From positions 62,001 to 126,000 of the forward strand of contig NZ_CP041244.1 of assembly GCF_006547145.1 (NCBI RefSeq): a stretch of DNA of 64,000 bases, in the 5' to 3' direction. Below the pieces are notes generated by a model, which saw only the letters and a list, made by a program, of their open reading frames with translations, was not told where the DNA came from and ran no database searches. Shown piece by piece: positions 9,789 to 18,987 of the stretch. The DNA comes from Actinomadura sp. WMMA1423. GTDB lineage: Bacteria > Actinomycetota > Actinomycetes > Streptosporangiales > Streptosporangiaceae. The position numbers and the translations under genes were made by a program. Numbering within the stretch: position 1 is the stretch's first letter; each line of letters opens with the position of its first letter.

Positions 9789-11552
9789 GTGGCCGCTCGT
9801 GACGATGCTGGGGCGCGCAGGGCGCAGCACGAAAAGGAGGTCAAGGACCTCCAGACGCAGATCTCCTTCCTGGAGGAGGAGATCTCCGTGCTGCGCCGCA
9901 AGCTCGCGGAATCCCCGCGCCAAGTACGTGTGCTGGAAGAACGCCTCCATGAGGCACAGGCCAACCTGGCCGCCGTAACCGGTCAGAACGAGCGTCTCGT
10001 AGCGACCCTCAAAGAGGCTCGCGAACAGATCGTGGCGCTCAAGGAGGAGGTCGACAGGCTCGCACAACCACCCTCCGGGTTCGGCGTCTTCCTGGACGCC
10101 CGCGACGACGGGACGGTCGACATCTTCACCGGGGGGCGCAAGCTCCGCGTGAACGTCAGCCCGGCCGTCGAGATCGAGGATCTGCAGCGCGGCCAGGAGG
10201 TCATGCTCAACGAGGCCCTGAACGTCGTCGAGGCGCTGAAGTTCGAAGAGCAGGGCGAGGTCGTCATGCTCAAGGAGCTGTTCGACGACGGCGAGCGCGC
10301 CCTGGTCATCGCGCACGCCGACGAGGAGCGCATCGTCAAGCTGGCCGAGCCGCTGCGCGGCGTGGCCCTGCGGGCGGGCGACTCCCTCATGCTCGAGCCG
10401 AGGTCCGGCTACGTCTACGAGAAGATCCACAAGGCGGAGGTCGAGGAGCTCGTCCTCGAAGAGGTCCCCGACATCTCCTACGACGAGATCGGCGGCCTCG
10501 GATCGCAGATCGAGATGATCCGCGACGCCGTGGAGCTGCCCTACCTGCACGCCGACCTGTTCCGCGAGCACCAGCTCCGGCCGCCCAAGGGCGTCCTGCT
10601 CTACGGCCCGCCCGGCTGCGGCAAGACGCTCATCGCCAAGGCCGTCGCCAACTCGCTCGCCAAGCAGGTCGCGGAGAAGACGGGCCAGGAGGGCAAGAGC
10701 TTCTTCCTGAACATCAAGGGCCCCGAGCTGCTGAACAAGTACGTCGGCGAGACCGAGCGGCACATCCGCCTGGTCTTCCAGCGGGCCCGCGAGAAGGCCT
10801 CCGCCGGGACCCCGGTCATCGTGTTCTTCGACGAGATGGACTCCATCTTCCGCACCCGCGGGTCCGGGGTCTCCTCCGACGTCGAGAACACCATCGTCCC
10901 CCAGCTGCTCAGCGAGATCGACGGCGTCGAGGGGCTGGAGAACGTCATCGTGATCGGCGCGTCCAACCGCGAGGACATGATCGACCCCGCGATCCTGCGC
11001 CCCGGCCGGCTCGACGTCAAGATCAAGATCGAGCGGCCGGACGCCGAGGCGGCCAAGGACATCTTCTCCAAGTACATCCTCGACGGGCTGCCGCTGCACC
11101 CCGACGACGTCAAGGAGCACGGCGGATCGTCCGAGGCCACCGTCGAGGCGATGATCCAGCGCACCGTCGAGCGCATGTACACCGAGAGCGAGGAGAACCG
11201 CTTCCTGGAGGTCACCTACGCCAACGGTGACAAGGAGGTCCTGTACTTCAAGGACTTCAACTCCGGCGCGATGATCCAGAACATCGTCGACCGCGCCAAG
11301 AAGATGGCCATCAAGCAGTTCCTCGACACCGGCCAGAAGGGCATGCGGGTCAGCCACCTGCTGGCCGCCTGCGTCGACGAGTTCAGCGAGAACGAGGACC
11401 TGCCCAACACCACCAACCCCGACGACTGGGCCCGCATCTCCGGCAAGAAGGGCGAGCGGATCGTCTACATCCGCACGCTCGTCTCCGGGACCAAGGGCGC
11501 CGAGGCCGGACGCTCCATCGACACCGTCGCCAACACCGGCCAGTACCTGTAG
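9789..11552 (+). CDS. arc: Proteasome-activating AAA ATPase Arc/Mpa
   Basis: This ~587-residue hexameric ATPase binds Pup on tagged proteins, unfolds them and feeds them into the 20S proteasome. An N-terminal coiled coil (~12-90, heptad-rich [18 protein letters not shown] onwards) is the Pup-docking element. OB-type interdomains follow. The AAA domain has Walker A GPPGCGKT near residue 273, Walker [11 protein letters not shown] near 343 and the second region of homology [19 protein letters not shown]. The protein ends GQYL, the C-terminal motif that docks into the proteasome alpha ring. The GTG at 9789 is preceded by AGGAGG at 9-nt spacing. A 36-bp palindromic terminator separates it from dop. 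Confidence 0.97.
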   Translation: MAARDDAGARRAQHEKEVKDLQTQISFLEEEISVLRRKLAESPRQVRVLEERLHEAQANLAAVTGQNERLVATLKEAREQIVALKEEVDRLAQPPSGFGVFLDARDDGTVDIFTGGRKLRVNVSPAVEIEDLQRGQEVMLNEALNVVEALKFEEQGEVVMLKELFDDGERALVIAHADEERIVKLAEPLRGVALRAGDSLMLEPRSGYVYEKIHKAEVEELVLEEVPDISYDEIGGLGSQIEMIRDAVELPYLHADLFREHQLRPPKGVLLYGPPGCGKTLIAKAVANSLAKQVAEKTGQEGKSFFLNIKGPELLNKYVGETERHIRLVFQRAREKASAGTPVIVFFDEMDSIFRTRGSGVSSDVENTIVPQLLSEIDGVEGLENVIVIGASNREDMIDPAILRPGRLDVKIKIERPDAEAAKDIFSKYILDGLPLHPDDVKEHGGSSEATVEAMIQRTVERMYTESEENRFLEVTYANGDKEVLYFKDFNSGAMIQNIVDRAKKMAIKQFLDTGQKGMRVSHLLAACVDEFSENEDLPNTTNPDDWARISGKKGERIVYIRTLVSGTKGAEAGRSIDTVANTGQYL

Positions 11553-11571
11553 CCCCCGACCCTGACGCACG

Positions 11572-11607
11572 CGTGCGGCGGCCCCTGCCGGCAGGGGCCG
11601 CCGCACG
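11572..11607 (+). terminator. Perfect palindromic terminator after arc
   Basis: Two 18-nt arms (11572-11589 and 11590-11607) are exact complements with no spacer. There is no T-tract, as is common for actinobacterial terminators. Confidence 0.75.
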
Positions 11608-11669
11608 GGCGCGCCGCGCCACGCCCGCCGTTGGCAGCGGGCCCCATGGCTCCACTCTCCCGGCCCCGA

Positions 11670-11675
11670 TAGGCT
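11670..11675 (+). promoter_or_regulatory. -10 box of a leaderless promoter (dop)
   Basis: TAGGCT lies exactly 7 nt before the dop ATG at 11683. No Shine-Dalgarno is present. Confidence 0.65.
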
Positions 11676-11682
11676 CGACGAT

Positions 11683-13200
11683 ATGAGTGTTCGGCGGGTG
11701 ATGGGCATCGAGACCGAGTACGGCATCTCCGTACCCGGACAGCCAGGGGCCAACGCGATGGTGACCTCCTCCCAGGTCGTCAACGCCTACCTGGCGGCGT
11801 CGGCGGCACGGGCCCGCAGGGCCCGCTGGGACTTCGAGGAGGAGAACCCCCTCCGCGACGCCCGCGGCTTCGACCTGGCCCGCGAGGTGGCCGACCCCAC
11901 GCAGCTCACCGACGAGGACCTCGGCCTCGCCAACGTCATCCTCACCAACGGCGCGCGGCTGTACGTCGACCACGCGCACCCCGAGTACTCGGCGCCCGAG
12001 TGCACCAACCCGCTCGACGCCGTCCTCTGGGACAAGGCGGGCGAGCGCGTGATGGCCGACGCCGCGCGGCGCGCCGCGCTCGTCCCCGGCACCCACCCCA
12101 TCCAGCTCTACAAGAACAACACCGACAACAAGGGCGCTTCCTACGGCTGCCATGAGAACTACCTCATGCGCCGCGAGACGCCCTTCGCCGACATCGTCCG
12201 GCACCTCACCCCGTTCTTCGTCTCCCGCCAGGTCGTCTGCGGCGCCGGCCGCGTCGGCATCGGCGTGGACGGCCGCGGCGACGGCTTCCAGATCAGCCAG
12301 CGCGCCGACTTCTTCGAGGTCGAGGTCGGGCTGGAGACCACGCTCAAGCGGCCGATCATCAACACCCGCGACGAGCCGCACGCCGACCCCGAGAAGTACC
12401 GGCGGCTGCACGTCATCATCGGCGACGCCAACATGGCCGAGCTGTCCACCTACCTCAAGCTCGGCACCACCTCGCTCGTCCTCGCCATGATCGAGGACGG
12501 CTTCCTCACCGTCGACCTGTCGGTCGACATGCCCGTCGCCGCGCTCCGCGCCGTCTCCCACGACCCGTCCTGCAAGCACCTGCTCACGCTGCGCGACGGG
12601 CGCAAGATGACCGCGGTCCAGCTCCAGATGGAGTACCTGGAGCAGTCGCGCAAGTACGTCGAGGACCGGTTCGGCTCCGACGTCGACGAGATGACCAGGG
12701 ACGTGCTGGACCGCTGGGAGTCCGTCCTGCACCGCCTCGGCGACGACCCGATGCAGCTGTCCAGGGAGCTCGACTGGGTCGCCAAGCTGTCCCTGCTGGA
12801 GGGCTACCGCAGCCGGGACGGGCTCGACTGGTCCCACCCGCGCCTGCAGCTCGTCGACCTGCAGTACACCGACATCCGGCCCGACAAGGGCCTGTACAAC
12901 CGCCTGGTGGATCGCGGCCGCGTCGAGCGGGTGGTCACCGAGGAGCAGGTCCAGGCCGCCGTCGAGGACCCGCCCGAGGACACGCGGGCCTATTTCCGCG
13001 GGCGCTGCCTGCGCCAGTACGCCGATTCGGTCGCCGCGGCCTCCTGGGACTCGGTCATCTTCGACGTCCCCGGCCGCGAGTCGCTGCAGCGCGTCCCCAC
13101 CCTGGAGCCCCTGCGCGGCACCAAGCAGCACGTGGGCGCCCTCCTGGACCGCTGCCGCACCGCCGCCGACCTCGTGGCCACCCTCACCGGCCAGGGCTGA
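11683..13200 (+). CDS. dop: Pup deamidase/depupylase Dop
   Basis: This 505-residue enzyme of the carboxylate-amine ligase fold converts the C-terminal Gln of Pup to Glu and removes Pup from conjugates. The family start [13 protein letters not shown] carries the metal-binding Glu. The metal- and nucleotide-site segments [34 protein letters not shown] and [13 protein letters not shown] match the Dop/PafA family. The longer N-terminal loop ([18 protein letters not shown]) is the Dop-loop that separates Dop from PafA. Deamidation is needed here because the Pup encoded just downstream ends in Gln. It appears to be a separate transcription unit between a palindromic terminator and the pup promoter. 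Confidence 0.97.
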   Translation: MSVRRVMGIETEYGISVPGQPGANAMVTSSQVVNAYLAASAARARRARWDFEEENPLRDARGFDLAREVADPTQLTDEDLGLANVILTNGARLYVDHAHPEYSAPECTNPLDAVLWDKAGERVMADAARRAALVPGTHPIQLYKNNTDNKGASYGCHENYLMRRETPFADIVRHLTPFFVSRQVVCGAGRVGIGVDGRGDGFQISQRADFFEVEVGLETTLKRPIINTRDEPHADPEKYRRLHVIIGDANMAELSTYLKLGTTSLVLAMIEDGFLTVDLSVDMPVAALRAVSHDPSCKHLLTLRDGRKMTAVQLQMEYLEQSRKYVEDRFGSDVDEMTRDVLDRWESVLHRLGDDPMQLSRELDWVAKLSLLEGYRSRDGLDWSHPRLQLVDLQYTDIRPDKGLYNRLVDRGRVERVVTEEQVQAAVEDPPEDTRAYFRGRCLRQYADSVAAASWDSVIFDVPGRESLQRVPTLEPLRGTKQHVGALLDRCRTAADLVATLTGQG

Positions 13201-13438
13201 ACCCGCGGCACGGGCGAAATGAGCGCCCCGGAGGGATCCGCTCGCCCACCTGTTGGATAGCGGGACTATCGAGTGGGGGCGGCCCGCTGACGTGCCGCGA
13301 CGGCGGCCGCCCTGTTTACTGGCCGGTTTGCCCGTTTCGCTGGGGCGCGGACCGGCGATAACCCGAGCATGCCCCCGGTCCCCGGCCGGAGGCGGCGAAA
13401 CGGAGCCGAGAGTTCCGCGCGCCGTCGAAGATCGGAGA

Positions 13439-13444
13439 TAGGGT
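13439..13444 (+). promoter_or_regulatory. -10 box upstream of pup
   Basis: TAGGGT, ~29 nt before the pup ATG. The leader contains GGAGG. The 273-bp gap after dop also holds a short inverted repeat GATAG-CGGGA-CTATC at 13256-13270. Confidence 0.5.
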
Positions 13445-13473
13445 CGGAGGCACCGGCAGAGCGGAGGTAGGAA

Positions 13474-13683
13474 ATGGCCACGAAGGACACCGGCGGTCAG
13501 AAGCAGACCACCCGGCGCACGGAAGAGGTCGAGGAGACCGAGGCCACGACCACCGAGGACGTGCAGGAGCGCCAGGAGAAGCTCACCGACGACGTGGACT
13601 CGATCCTGGACGAAATAGACGAGGTGCTGGAAGAGAACGCCGAAGACTTCGTCCGCGCCTATATCCAAAAGGGCGGGCAGTGA
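13474..13683 (+). CDS. pup: Prokaryotic ubiquitin-like protein Pup
   Basis: This is the 69-residue intrinsically disordered protein tag that marks substrates for the mycobacterial-type proteasome. It is rich in Glu/Asp/Thr. It has the central helix-forming region QERQEKLTDDVDSILDEIDE that docks on the Arc coiled coil, and it ends AYIQKGGQ. The C-terminal Gln must be deamidated by Dop before PafA can ligate it to lysines. The ATG is preceded by GGAGG. A hairpin at 13772-13800 probably ends this small transcript before prcB. Confidence 0.97.
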   Translation: MATKDTGGQKQTTRRTEEVEETEATTTEDVQERQEKLTDDVDSILDEIDEVLEENAEDFVRAYIQKGGQ

Positions 13684-13771
13684 CCCCTGATTCCAGCGGC
13701 TCGGCCGCATAGCGAATCGCCGTTTCCCCGGGGGCGGAACTCCGACCTGACACGGCAGTGACGACATGGGA

Positions 13772-13800
13772 CATGGGTGGGCCGAGGCGGCCCGCCCATG
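13772..13800 (+). terminator. Hairpin terminator after pup
   Basis: CATGGGTGGGCC pairs with GGCCCGCCCATG (one mismatched pair) around a 5-nt loop, ~90 nt after the pup stop. Confidence 0.6.
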
Positions 13801-13908
13801 TTCGTGCGTCCGGGGCCGGCGGCGCGGCCCGCGCGGCGCCGCGCCGGGTTCGCCGTGGGCTGACCGGACCGGTGATCGGGCGGCATGCGCGCGGGCGACC
13901 TTGAACAG

Positions 13909-13914
13909 TAGGGT
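13909..13914 (+). promoter_or_regulatory. -10 box upstream of prcBA
   Basis: TAGGGT, ~63 nt before the prcB GTG. No recognisable -35. The leader holds GGAAGGGAG in front of the start. Confidence 0.45.
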
Positions 13915-13976
13915 CGTAGAGTCCGCGCCGGTGAGATCATCCAAGCCGGCGCCATGGTGGAGGGGAAGGGAGTCGC

Positions 13977-14822
13977 GTGGCGTCCCACGATTCGCACACC
14001 GGACGTCTGCCGGGGTTGTTCGCGAGCCCGGATACGTCGTCGTTCACGGAGTTCCTCGGGGCGTACTCCCCGGACCTGCTGCCCGGCAGGCGGACGCCGC
14101 CGGCGTCGCGGGCGGGCGAGGACATCCCGCACGGGACGACGATCGTCGCGGTCGCCTTCCCCGGCGGGGTGGTGATGGCGGGCGACCGGCGGGCGACGGC
14201 GGGCAACGTCATCGCGCAGCGCGACATCGAGAAGGTCTTCCGGGCCGACGAGTTCTCCGCGATCGCGATCGCGGGCACCGCCGGCATCGGGATCGAGATG
14301 GTCCGGCTGTTCCAGGTGGAGCTGGAGCACTACGAGAAGCGCGAGGGCCGGACGCTGTCGGTCGAGGGCAAGGCGAACCGCCTGGCGACGATGGTGCGGC
14401 AGAACCTCGGGATGGCGATGCAGGGCCTGGCGGTCGTGCCGCTGTTCGCGGGCTACGACGAGGAGCGGAACGAGGGGCGGATCTTCTCCTACGACCCCGC
14501 GGGCGGCCGCTACGAGGAGCGCGACTTCCACTCGATCGGCTCGGGCTCGGTCTTCGCGCGGGGCGCCCTGAAGAAGCTCTACCGGCCGGACCTGTCGGCG
14601 CAGGACGCGGCGCTGGCGTGCGTCCAGTCGCTCTACGACGCGGCCGACGACGACTCGGCGACGGGCGGCCCCGACCTGACCCGCCGGATCTTCCCCGTGG
14701 TGGCGTCGGTGACGCAGGACGGGTACCGCCGGCTCGGCGAGGACGAGGTGGGCGCGCTGGCGCAGGCCGTCGTCGACGGACGTTACGACTCGCCGGGCGG
14801 CCCGACCGCCCCGCTGCGATAG
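13977..14822 (+). CDS. prcB: 20S proteasome beta subunit PrcB
   Basis: This 281-residue proform is the catalytic subunit of the PrcBA core particle. A ~53-residue propeptide ends at PHG. Autocleavage would expose Thr54 of [11 protein letters not shown] as the N-terminal nucleophile. Supporting residues appear in [16 protein letters not shown] (the conserved Asp) and [10 protein letters not shown] (Lys). The C-terminal region ([20 protein letters not shown]) matches the actinobacterial beta subunit. The GTG start has a strong purine-rich ribosome site. prcA follows after 15 nt, so the two subunits are co-expressed. Confidence 0.97.
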   Translation: MASHDSHTGRLPGLFASPDTSSFTEFLGAYSPDLLPGRRTPPASRAGEDIPHGTTIVAVAFPGGVVMAGDRRATAGNVIAQRDIEKVFRADEFSAIAIAGTAGIGIEMVRLFQVELEHYEKREGRTLSVEGKANRLATMVRQNLGMAMQGLAVVPLFAGYDEERNEGRIFSYDPAGGRYEERDFHSIGSGSVFARGALKKLYRPDLSAQDAALACVQSLYDAADDDSATGGPDLTRRIFPVVASVTQDGYRRLGEDEVGALAQAVVDGRYDSPGGPTAPLR

Positions 14823-14837
14823 AAGGGATCCAGACCG

Positions 14838-15611
14838 GTGTCCATGCCGTTCTACGTGTCGCCCGAACAGCAGATGAAGGACAAGGCGGACTACGCGCGC
14901 AAGGGGATCGCGCGCGGCCGCAGTGTCGTGGTGCTGCAGTACGACGACGGCATCCTGTTCGTGGCGGACAACCCGTCGCGGGCGCTGCACAAGATCAGCG
15001 AGATCTACGACCGGATCGCGTTCGCGGCGGTGGGGAAGTACAACGAGTTCGAGAACCTGCGGCTCGGGGGCGTCCGCTACGCCGACATCAACGGCTACCA
15101 GTACGACCGCCGGGACGTGACGGCGCGGGGCCTGGCGAACGTGTACGCCCAGTCGCTCGGGACGATCTTCACCGAGACCAACAAGCCGTACGAGGTCGAG
15201 TTGGTCGTCGCGGAGGTGGGGGAGGACGCCGAGACCGACCAGATCTACCGGCTGACGTTCGACGGCTCGGTCGCCGACGAGCACGGCTACGTCGCCATGG
15301 GCGGGCAGGCCGAGGCGGTGGCGCAATCGCTGAAGGACGGCTACCGGGAGGGCTCCTCGCTGGAGGACGCGCTGCGCACGGCGGTGCGGGCCCTGGAGGC
15401 CCAGGACTCCGACCGCCACCTGGAGGCGACGTCGCTGGAGGTCGCGGTGCTGGACCGCAACCGCGAGCACCGTCTGTTCAAGCGGCTGTCGGCCGCGCGT
15501 ATCGGCGACCTGCTGGCGGCGGAGGGCTCGGGGCCGGGCATCACCTCGGGCGGCGCGGCGGACGACGAGGACGCCGGGGGCTCCGCCGGCACCGGGGCTG
15601 ACGAGGACTGA
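14838..15611 (+). CDS. prcA: 20S proteasome alpha subunit PrcA
   Basis: This 257-residue alpha subunit forms the outer gated rings of the proteasome, which dock the GQYL tail of Arc. The N-terminus [23 protein letters not shown] is the gating segment, and the core includes [20 protein letters not shown] and [17 protein letters not shown]. It lacks a catalytic Thr, as expected. The last ~35 residues form an acidic, Gly-rich disordered tail (ending TGADED). The GTG at 14838 is used here; ATG at 14844 is a possible alternative. A very strong hairpin closes the prcBA transcript. Confidence 0.96.
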   Translation: MSMPFYVSPEQQMKDKADYARKGIARGRSVVVLQYDDGILFVADNPSRALHKISEIYDRIAFAAVGKYNEFENLRLGGVRYADINGYQYDRRDVTARGLANVYAQSLGTIFTETNKPYEVELVVAEVGEDAETDQIYRLTFDGSVADEHGYVAMGGQAEAVAQSLKDGYREGSSLEDALRTAVRALEAQDSDRHLEATSLEVAVLDRNREHRLFKRLSAARIGDLLAAEGSGPGITSGGAADDEDAGGSAGTGADED

Positions 15612-15663
15612 CGCGCATACCGCGCCCCCGGCGCGGCGCCGGGAGGCGCCCGCCGGACGCGGA

Positions 15664-15709
15664 CGGGCCCGCGGGGCGGGCGGCCACGGCCGCCCGCCCC
15701 GCGGGCCCG
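15664..15709 (+). terminator. Long GC palindromic terminator after prcA
   Basis: Perfect 22-bp arms (15664-15685 and 15688-15709) around a 2-nt AC loop, with no T-tract. It separates prcBA from the pafA promoter. Confidence 0.75.
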
Positions 15710-15804
15710 CGGCGTGCCGGGCGGTCGCGGGCGGCTCGCGGGGCGGCGGCCGGGTTCACCGGAAACGGTGGGTCGAGAGACTGCCAAGTGACGGCCGCGC
15801 CGCA

Positions 15805-15810
15805 TAGGGT
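15805..15810 (+). promoter_or_regulatory. -10 box of a leaderless promoter (pafA)
   Basis: TAGGGT lies 6 nt before the pafA GTG at 15817. Confidence 0.6.
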
Positions 15811-15816
15811 CTTGGT

Positions 15817-17175
15817 GTGGACAGGCGCATCTTCGGGCTTGAGAACGAGTACGGCGTCACCTGCACCTTCCGCGGGCAGCGGCGGTTGTCACCGGACGAG
15901 GTGGCGCGCTATCTGTTCCGCAGGGTCGTGTCGTGGGGCCGCAGCAGCAACGTGTTCCTACGCAACGGGGCCCGGCTCTACCTGGACGTGGGGAGCCACC
16001 CGGAGTACGCGACGCCGGAGTGCGACAGCGTCGTCGACCTCGTGACCCATGACAAGGCGGGCGAACGGATCCTGGAGGGGCTGCTGGTCGACGCCGAGCG
16101 GCGGCTCCGCGAGGAGGGCATCGCCGGCGACATCTACCTGTTCAAGAACAACACCGACTCGGCCGGGAACTCCTACGGCTGCCACGAGAACTACCTGGTG
16201 GGGCGGCACGGCGAGTTCGGGCGGCTGGCGGACGTGCTCATCCCGTACCTGGTGACGCGGCAGATCATCTGCGGCGCCGGCAAGGTCCTGCAGACCCCGC
16301 GCGGCGCGGTCTACTGCGTGTCGCAGCGGGCCGAGCACATCTGGGAGGGCGTGTCGTCGGCGACGACGCGGTCCCGTCCGATCATCAACACCCGCGACGA
16401 GCCGCACGCGGACGCCGAGCGGTTCCGCCGCCTGCACGTGATCGTCGGCGACTCGAACATGAGCGAGACGACGATGCTGCTGAAGGTCGGGGCGACCGAC
16501 CTGGTGCTGCGGATGATCGAGGCCGGGGTGGTGATGCGCGACCTCACCCTGGAGAACCCCATCCGGGCGATCCGCGAGGTCAGCCACGACATGACGGGGC
16601 GCCGCAAGGTGCGGCTGGCCAACGGCCGCGAGGCGAGCTCGCTGGAGATCCAGAAGGAGTACTACACCAAGGCCCGCGACTTCGTGGACGCCCGGGGCGG
16701 CGACGCGACGGCCAAGCGGGTGCTGGAGCTGTGGGAGCGGACGCTGCGCGCGGTGGAGACCGGCGACCTGGACCTGGTGTCCCGCGAGATCGACTGGGTG
16801 ATCAAGTACAAGCTGATCGAGCGGTACCGGCGCAAGTACGACCTGCCGCTGTCGTCGCCGCGCGTGGCCCAGCTCGACCTCACCTACCACGACGTGCACC
16901 GCGACCGCGGCCTGTACTACCTGCTGGAGAAGCGCGGGTCGGTCGACCGGGTGTCGCGCGACCTCGACATCTTCGAGGCCAAGTCGGTGCCCCCGCAGAC
17001 CACGCGGGCCCGGCTGCGGGGCGAGTTCATCCGCAAGGCGCAGGAGAAGCGGCGCGACTTCACGGTCGACTGGGTCCATCTGAAGCTGAACGACCAGGCG
17101 CAGCGCACGGTGCTGTGCAAGGACCCGTTCCGGTCCGTCGACGAGCGCGTGGACAAGCTCATCGCGGGCATGTGA
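15817..17175 (+). CDS. pafA: Pup--protein ligase PafA
   Basis: This 452-residue ATP-dependent ligase joins the C-terminal Glu of deamidated Pup to substrate lysines through an isopeptide bond. It shares the fold of Dop but lacks the Dop-loop. It starts [16 protein letters not shown] and has the active-site segments [34 protein letters not shown] and [13 protein letters not shown]. The C-terminal domain ([20 protein letters not shown]) binds Pup. The GTG start follows a -10 box by 6 nt, so it is probably leaderless. Confidence 0.97.
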   Translation: MDRRIFGLENEYGVTCTFRGQRRLSPDEVARYLFRRVVSWGRSSNVFLRNGARLYLDVGSHPEYATPECDSVVDLVTHDKAGERILEGLLVDAERRLREEGIAGDIYLFKNNTDSAGNSYGCHENYLVGRHGEFGRLADVLIPYLVTRQIICGAGKVLQTPRGAVYCVSQRAEHIWEGVSSATTRSRPIINTRDEPHADAERFRRLHVIVGDSNMSETTMLLKVGATDLVLRMIEAGVVMRDLTLENPIRAIREVSHDMTGRRKVRLANGREASSLEIQKEYYTKARDFVDARGGDATAKRVLELWERTLRAVETGDLDLVSREIDWVIKYKLIERYRRKYDLPLSSPRVAQLDLTYHDVHRDRGLYYLLEKRGSVDRVSRDLDIFEAKSVPPQTTRARLRGEFIRKAQEKRRDFTVDWVHLKLNDQAQRTVLCKDPFRSVDERVDKLIAGM

Positions 17176-17262
17176 GCGCGGGAGGCGAGGGCGGCGGGAG
17201 GCCGGTGCGGCGCGGGCGCGGCGACACGCGCACGGCAGGTTACCGGTAGGTCACCCGGGCGG

Positions 17263-17289
17263 TAGGGTGAGCGCGCAGTAGCGCTCACC
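17263..17289 (+). promoter_or_regulatory. Promoter with overlapping inverted repeat, FKBP lipoprotein gene
   Basis: A TAGGGT -10 box (17263-17268) overlaps the left arm of a 9-bp perfect inverted repeat: GGTGAGCGC at 17266-17274 and GCGCTCACC at 17281-17289. The repeat could be an operator or a 5'-UTR hairpin. Confidence 0.5.
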
Positions 17290-17308
17290 ACCCCCCGAAG
17301 GACTCCCT

Positions 17309-18241
17309 ATGCGCCGTCGTCTTCGGTTCCTGCCCGCGGCCGCCGTGCTCGCCGTGCCGCTCGCGCTGTCGGCCGCCTGCTCGGGCGGCGGCGTCGGCGT
17401 CGAGGTGAGCGGGGCCTTCGGGAAGCTGCCGCAGGTGAAGTTCCCCAAGGGGGAGCCCGGCGACTCCTTCGCGGTGAAGACCGTCAAGGAGGGCAAGGGC
17501 ACGGCGGCGCGCAAGGGCGACCTCGTCGTGGCCGACTACGTCGGCTACCGGTGGAACAAGGGCGGGCGCAAGCTGCTGGCCAGCAGCTACTCCAAGGGCG
17601 AGCCGGGCGCGTTCCCGACCGGCCAGCTCGTGCCGGGCCTGGCCAAGGCGTTCGACGGGGTGCGGCCGGGATCGCGGGTGGTGACCCGGATCCCGCCGAA
17701 GGACGGCTTCGGCGGCGAGGGCGACCCGAAGCACCAGGTCGGCGGTGACGACACGCTGGTGTACGTCCTGGACGTCCGCGCGGTGTACCCGCGGACGGCG
17801 GGCCCGCACGGCGCGCGGCAGGCGCCGGCCGCCCAGGCCGGGCTGCCGAGGGTGGCGGACGCGGCGGCGGGCCAGGCCCCGGCGGTGACGATGCCGCGCA
17901 CGGCGCCGCCGAAGAGGCTCCAGGCGCAGACCCTGGTCAAGGGCGACGGCCCGGTCGTGCGCAAGGGCCAGCTGGTGGCGCTGCAGTACGGCGGGTACTT
18001 CTGGCGCGACGGCAAGGTGTTCAACTCGTCCTGGTCGCAGGGCCACCCGTTCGCGGCGATGATCGGGACCGGCCAGGTGATGGCGGGCTGGGACCAGGGC
18101 CTGGTCGGCCGACCGGTGGGCAGCCGGGTGCTGCTGGTGGTGCCGCCGTCCCTCGGGTACGGGGCGAAGGGCCTGCCGCAGTTCGGGATCAAGGGGAACG
18201 ACACGCTGGTGTTCGTCGTCGACCTGCTGGGCGCGCACTGA
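17309..18241 (+). CDS. Secreted lipoprotein with two FKBP-type peptidyl-prolyl isomerase domains
   Basis: This 310-residue protein is likely anchored outside the membrane. The signal peptide has an n-region MRRRLRF, a hydrophobic core and the lipobox LSAAC (Cys about residue 26). The first FKBP-like domain spans ~55-155 (RKGDLVVADYVGYRW...LVPGLAKAFDGV...DTLVYVLDV). An Ala/Pro linker leads to a second domain at ~205-309 with the canonical core GQVMAGWDQGLVG, VPPSLGYGAKG and DTLVFVVDLL. The first domain is more divergent and may be non-catalytic. Its place next to pafA recurs in actinobacteria, but a secreted isomerase has no obvious part in pupylation. Confidence 0.92.
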   Translation: MRRRLRFLPAAAVLAVPLALSAACSGGGVGVEVSGAFGKLPQVKFPKGEPGDSFAVKTVKEGKGTAARKGDLVVADYVGYRWNKGGRKLLASSYSKGEPGAFPTGQLVPGLAKAFDGVRPGSRVVTRIPPKDGFGGEGDPKHQVGGDDTLVYVLDVRAVYPRTAGPHGARQAPAAQAGLPRVADAAAGQAPAVTMPRTAPPKRLQAQTLVKGDGPVVRKGQLVALQYGGYFWRDGKVFNSSWSQGHPFAAMIGTGQVMAGWDQGLVGRPVGSRVLLVVPPSLGYGAKGLPQFGIKGNDTLVFVVDLLGAH

Positions 18242-18283
18242 GCCGGAGCCGCCCGCCGGTCCTCTAAGTCGTACCCCCGTTGT

Positions 18284-18292
18284 TCTTAGAAT
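18284..18292 (+). promoter_or_regulatory. TTCTTAGAA palindrome over the -10 box of the HTH regulator gene
   Basis: TTCTTAGAA is a 9-bp palindrome that overlaps the -10 box TAGAAT (18287-18292), 6 nt before the ATG at 18299. The same 9-mer recurs at 46399-46407. It is a candidate autoregulatory operator. Confidence 0.5.
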
Positions 18293-18298
18293 GGCGGG

Positions 18299-18955
18299 AT
18301 GGAGGACATCGAGGCGATCGCGCTGCTCCAGGATCCGCTGCGGCGGCGGCTCTACGAGTTCGTCGCGGCGCAGGGCCGCGACGTGGGCCGGGGCGAGGCG
18401 GCCGAGGCGGTCGGCGTGGCCCGGACGCTGGCGGCCTTCCATCTGGACAAGCTGGTCGACGCCGGGCTCCTGGAGGCGGCCAGCAGGCGCCTGACGGGCC
18501 GGTCGGGCCCCGGGGCGGGGCGCCCGGCGAAGGTGTACCGGCGGTCGCCGGCCGAGCGGGGCGTGTCGGTGCCCGCCCGCGACTACCGCACGGCGGCGGG
18601 CCTGCTGGCCGAGGCCGCCGAGACCGCCGGGCTGGACATGGAGCTCCAGGACGCGGCCCGCCGCCAGGGCAGGGCCCTGCGCGGCAGGAGAGGTCCCTGC
18701 GGCGACCTGGACGATCTGGCGAAGACGCTCGCCGACCGGGGCTACGAGCCCGTCATGGACGACGAGGCCGGCGTCCTGCGCATGCGCAACTGCCCCTTCC
18801 ATGCCGTCGCCGAGCAGTTCCCTCCGCTGGTGTGCGGGATGAACCTGGCCCTTCTCGAAGGCCTCGTGGAGGGCTCGCCGGTCCGGGTCCGGATGGATCC
18901 GCGGCCCGGCTGGTGCTGCGTGGCGGCCGCCCCTTCTAAAAACGATGAGCATTGA
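18299..18955 (+). CDS. Winged-helix regulator with cysteine-rich C-terminus (SufR-like)
   Basis: This 218-residue protein has an ArsR/DeoR-like winged helix at ~5-75 (LLQDPLRRRLYEFVAAQG, VARTLAAFHLDKLVDAGLL). The C-terminal half carries cysteines in RNCPFH, LVCGMNLALLEG and GWCCVAA. This spacing resembles the SufR family, whose cysteines bind an Fe-S cluster, so a redox or iron-sulfur sensor is plausible. Cluster binding is inferred, not shown. Transcription looks leaderless, and a TTCTTAGAA palindrome covers the -10 box. A DUF3291 gene follows after 32 nt and is the likely co-regulated partner. Confidence 0.78.
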   Translation: MEDIEAIALLQDPLRRRLYEFVAAQGRDVGRGEAAEAVGVARTLAAFHLDKLVDAGLLEAASRRLTGRSGPGAGRPAKVYRRSPAERGVSVPARDYRTAAGLLAEAAETAGLDMELQDAARRQGRALRGRRGPCGDLDDLAKTLADRGYEPVMDDEAGVLRMRNCPFHAVAEQFPPLVCGMNLALLEGLVEGSPVRVRMDPRPGWCCVAAAPSKNDEH

Positions 18956-18987
18956 CATAGAAAAGGGACGCGTGGTGGGGTGGGCCC

